Origin: Streptomyces sp. PKU-EA00015
GTDB lineage: Bacteria > Actinomycetota > Actinomycetes > Streptomycetales > Streptomycetaceae
Direction: 5' to 3'
Assembly (NCBI RefSeq): GCF_013387495.1
Contig: NZ_JABZEE010000044.1
Location: 1 to 64,000 of the forward strand
DNA: 64,000 bases
Shown: positions 61,795-64,000 of the stretch, one piece after another
How positions within the stretch are numbered: position 1 is the first letter of the stretch
Layout: every line of letters begins with the position of its first letter
Translations under genes and position numbers: made by a program
The notes under the pieces: model-generated
The model's database searches: none
Told to the model about the DNA's origin: nothing
The model's input: the letters and a program-made list of their open reading frames with translations, nothing else

Positions 61795-62255
61795 AGCCGG
61801 AGAGACCGCCGACGACGAGGTACGTGATGAGGCCGGCGGCGCCGGAGAGGACGGTGGCCGACTTGTCGGCGTGGCCGGTGCTGGTGTGCGCGTCGGTGGC
61901 GAAGGTGATGGCGGTGAGCAGCAGGACGATCAGGGCGATGCAGACCGACAGCATGCCGACCTTGCCGGCCTTGCCGAGCTTGGCCAGCGGCCGCTCGAGC
62001 CGGTCCAGCCACTGGTGCTCGCGCTCCTCGAAGATCAAGTCGAGGAAAGATCATCAGCAGGAACATGCCACCGAACGCGGCGAACGCGGCGTGTGCGTCG
62101 GTGACCAGGTCCTCGTACCTGCTGGGCTGGTCCATGGCCGGCTGGACCGCGTCGATCGGCCCGGCCTCGGCACTGACGGCGACGATGACGATGGGGAAGA
62201 CCAGCCGCATGCCGAAGACCGCGACCAGCGGCCCGAGCAAGGGCCGCCCCACCCC
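61795..62255 (-). pseudogene. DUF475 (TerC-related) membrane protein remnant
   Basis: GPLVAVFGMRLVFPIVIVAV, then DAHAAFAAFGGMFLLMIF in one frame and EEREHQWLDRLERPLAKLGK, LSVCIALIVLLLTAITFATD in another, match the middle of DUF475. An extra T near 62040 shifts the frame. The N-terminal part and the end are missing or replaced after VVGGLSG, so it is a dead tellurite-associated-type gene. Confidence 0.75.
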
Positions 62256-62484
62256 GGCGGACGACTTCCGCTCGGCCGCGTCCGCTTCGGCGAGCGCGGT
62301 CTGGCACGGACGATCCGGAAGGCGTTGAGGGAGGACCGCGTTGCCCGGATCCGCGCCAGGTCCGCTCGACGAGCGCCCCGGGCCCTCACCTCCCCGGCGG
62401 CCGGCGCGCGGGCGGCCTCCGCCAGACCTGCGGCACGGCCGAACGTCATGCGGGCACCTTCGACCGGCCCTGTAAGCGGTGCGG

Positions 62485-63630
62485 TCACAGACCGAGGTCG
62501 CGGCCGATGAGTTCCTTCATGATCTCGTTGGAGCCGGCCCAGATCTTGGTGACCCGGGCGTCGCGCCAGGCCCGGGCCACCCGGTACTCGTTCATGAAGC
62601 CGTAGCCGCCGTGCAGTTGGACGCAGGCGTCGAGCACGTCGTTCTGCACCTGTGCGGACCACCACTTGGCCTTCGCCGCGTCCACGGCGGTGAGTTCGCC
62701 GTCGTTGTGTGCCATGACCGCCTGGTCGACGAACGCCTGGGCCACCTCCATCTGCGTCACCAGTTCGGCGAGCAGGAACTTGTTGTACTGGAAGGAGCCG
62801 ATCGGCTGGCCGAACGCCTTGCGCTGCTTGGTGTACTCGATGGTCTCCGTGAGGATCTGCGCGGCGTGCGCGAGGTTGGCGACGGCCCCTCCGAGGCGCT
62901 CCTGGGGCAGTCTCTCCATCATGTGAACGAAGCCCCGATCGACTTCGCCGATGACATGGGCGTGCGGTATCCGGACGTTGTCGAAGAACAGCTCCGCCGT
63001 GTCGGACTCGGTCTGCCCCACCTTGTCGAGCTTGCGGCCCCGGGTGAACCCCTCCATCCCCGTCTCCACGCCGAACAGGGTGATGCCGTGGGCCTTCTTC
63101 TCAGGACTGGTCCGTGCGGCGACCACGACGAGATCGGCCGAGTAGCCGTTGGTGATGAAGGTCTTCGATCCGTTGAGCACCCAGGTGTCACCGTCCCGTA
63201 CCGCGGTGGTGCGCAGGGCCGCGAGATCTGAGCCGCCGCCGGGCTCGGTCATCCCGATCGCCGTCACGATCTCCCCGGAGCAGAAGCCGGGCAGCCAGCG
63301 GCGCTTCTGCCACTCGGTCGTCAGATCGACCAGGTACGGGGCGACGATGTCGGTGTGGATGCCCAGGCAGGAGGAGAGTGCCGCATTCACCTTGGCCAGT
63401 TCCTCCGCCAGCACGGTGTTGTACCGGTAGTCGCGCGCCTCACCGCCCCCGTACTCCTCGGGGATCTCCAGCCCCAGGAGGCCCTGCTTGCCGGCCTCGA
63501 TCCACAGGTCGCGCGGGATCGCGGCCGCCTCGATGAACTCGTCGGTGCGCGGGTAGACGTGGCGGTGCAGGAACTCCCGTACGGAAGCCCGGAAGGCCTC
63601 GTGATCCGCTTCGAACATGCGGCGCTTCAT
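62485..63630 (-). CDS. Acyl-CoA dehydrogenase
   Basis: The 381-residue flavoenzyme has the ACAD fold: N-terminal helices (FLHRHVYPRTDEFIEAAAIP), the FAD/substrate motif IGMTEPGGGSDLAAL, the C-terminal CVQLHGGYGFMNEYRVARAW with the likely catalytic Glu nearby, and KIWAGSNEIMKELIGR at the end. It introduces an alpha,beta double bond into acyl-CoA, feeding electrons to ETF. GAGGTGACC precedes ATG 63630. A palindrome-centred sequence at 63656 lies just upstream, and a TetR gene follows in the divergent direction of the map. Confidence 0.9.
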   Translation of the reverse strand: MKRRMFEADHEAFRASVREFLHRHVYPRTDEFIEAAAIPRDLWIEAGKQGLLGLEIPEEYGGGEARDYRYNTVLAEELAKVNAALSSCLGIHTDIVAPYLVDLTTEWQKRRWLPGFCSGEIVTAIGMTEPGGGSDLAALRTTAVRDGDTWVLNGSKTFITNGYSADLVVVAARTSPEKKAHGITLFGVETGMEGFTRGRKLDKVGQTESDTAELFFDNVRIPHAHVIGEVDRGFVHMMERLPQERLGGAVANLAHAAQILTETIEYTKQRKAFGQPIGSFQYNKFLLAELVTQMEVAQAFVDQAVMAHNDGELTAVDAAKAKWWSAQVQNDVLDACVQLHGGYGFMNEYRVARAWRDARVTKIWAGSNEIMKELIGRDLGL

Positions 63631-63652
63631 GGTCGGTCACCTCTCATCACTG

Positions 63653-63668
63653 ATTAAGCGCTTGCTCA
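63653..63668. promoter_or_regulatory. Candidate TetR-type operator
   Basis: ATTAAGCGCTTGCTCA centred on the palindrome AAGCGCTT lies just before the acyl-CoA dehydrogenase start. AAGCGCTT-type sites are known for TetR regulators of fatty-acid genes. Position and core only. Confidence 0.4.
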
Positions 63669-63772
63669 CCATGTACTGGCGGTCAACCTTGCGGGTGCGC
63701 AGCGCCGCCGTCAACCACCGGCCGCGGCGGCCCCGCTATGAGTCGGATCACAGGGCGCGGCCGATGCCGGGC

Positions 63773-64000
63773 TCAGTCCTGCGGCATGCACAGCGCGTTC
63801 GTCCAGAGTCGGGTGACGGTCTCGACCAGCGTGTCGAAGGGCACGGACTCACCCAACGCGAAGGTCGCGTACGCCAGGCGACTGACCATCGCGCTCAAGG
63901 CTCGGGCGGTGATCTCCGGGTCCAGCTCCGGGTCCGCGAGGCCCGAGCGCTGCAGGCGGGCTATGGCGGCGGCGCTGCGGTCGATGAACACGCGCGACCG
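63773..64000 (-). CDS. TetR-family regulator, C-terminal part (runs off window)
   Basis: The 75 visible codons read FIDRSAAAIARLQRSGLADP, LDPEITARALSAMVSRLAYA and FDTLVETVTRLWTNAL, the typical C-terminal domain of TetR regulators. The HTH lies outside the window. It is upstream of the acyl-CoA dehydrogenase gene on the same strand and may control it. Confidence 0.7.
   Translation of the reverse strand, partial: RSRVFIDRSAAAIARLQRSGLADPELDPEITARALSAMVSRLAYATFALGESVPFDTLVETVTRLWTNALCMPQD

Noticed and set aside
1..64000. CRISPR array, tRNA or rRNA genes
   Set aside because: No regularly spaced repeats, cloverleaf-like sequences or rRNA stretches were seen by eye; a tRNAscan or CRISPR search would be needed to be certain.

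Overview
This window looks like Streptomyces, or a very close actinomycete. G+C is very high with a strong third-position bias. A complete SSI-type (Streptomyces subtilisin inhibitor) gene is present, and many small hypothetical proteins are of types I recognise from streptomycetes. The many insertion-sequence remnants and broken genes suggest a chromosome arm or a large linear plasmid rather than core chromosome.

Layout. 0-3.6 kb: a LysR regulator divergent from an inositol-monophosphatase-like gene and an NADP/F420-type reductase. 3.6-7 kb: an Imm-5-like immunity gene and a decayed IS5-type element with a coupled passenger gene. 7-9.3 kb: a cytochrome P450 and a SUKH-like gene. 9.4-11.8 kb: a two-gene operon encoding a macro-domain protein and a fusion of a uracil-DNA-glycosylase fold to an R-S-E ADP-ribosyltransferase; this is the most novel unit in the window. 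12.2-17.8 kb: a secreted polysaccharide lyase, a lipoprotein, a YdeI-like protein and IS21, IS701-like and ISL3 remains. 17.8-22.7 kb: a DUF4331 - TPR - NicO operon. 23-31.5 kb: IS110 debris, a short paralogue-like operon, a large secreted BNR protein and a MerR regulator. 32-35 kb: a lipase-TIG protein, then cupredoxin and methyltransferase remnants. 35-39.3 kb: a DUF1326/DUF2182 pair, a broken metal P-type ATPase, and a DUF4386 gene facing a TetR gene across twin operators. 39.8-44.1 kb: a Pit phosphate permease and a second TetR unit with a 34-bp palindrome. 44.6-50.5 kb: an MFS exporter, a class II glutamine amidotransferase, small proteins and the protease inhibitor. 51-60 kb: an MBL-fold enzyme, then an arsenic-resistance island. 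60-62.3 kb: dead Ku and DUF475 genes. 62.5-64 kb: an acyl-CoA dehydrogenase and a TetR gene cut by the window edge.

How genes work together. In the arsenic island, trxB and two thioredoxin-type arsenate reductases form one operon. Facing it are arsR, an aquaglyceroporin-like channel and an ArsO-like monooxygenase, so arsenate is probably reduced and arsenite leaves through the channel, since no ArsB/Acr3 pump is present. A second ArsR and an ArsI-like C-As lyase, whose promoters share an operator-like motif, extend the island to methylated arsenic. In the macro/ADP-ribosyltransferase operon, the macro gene comes first and could reverse or bind the modification made by the second gene, as in DarTG-like modules. 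No tRNA, rRNA or CRISPR array was recognised by eye.
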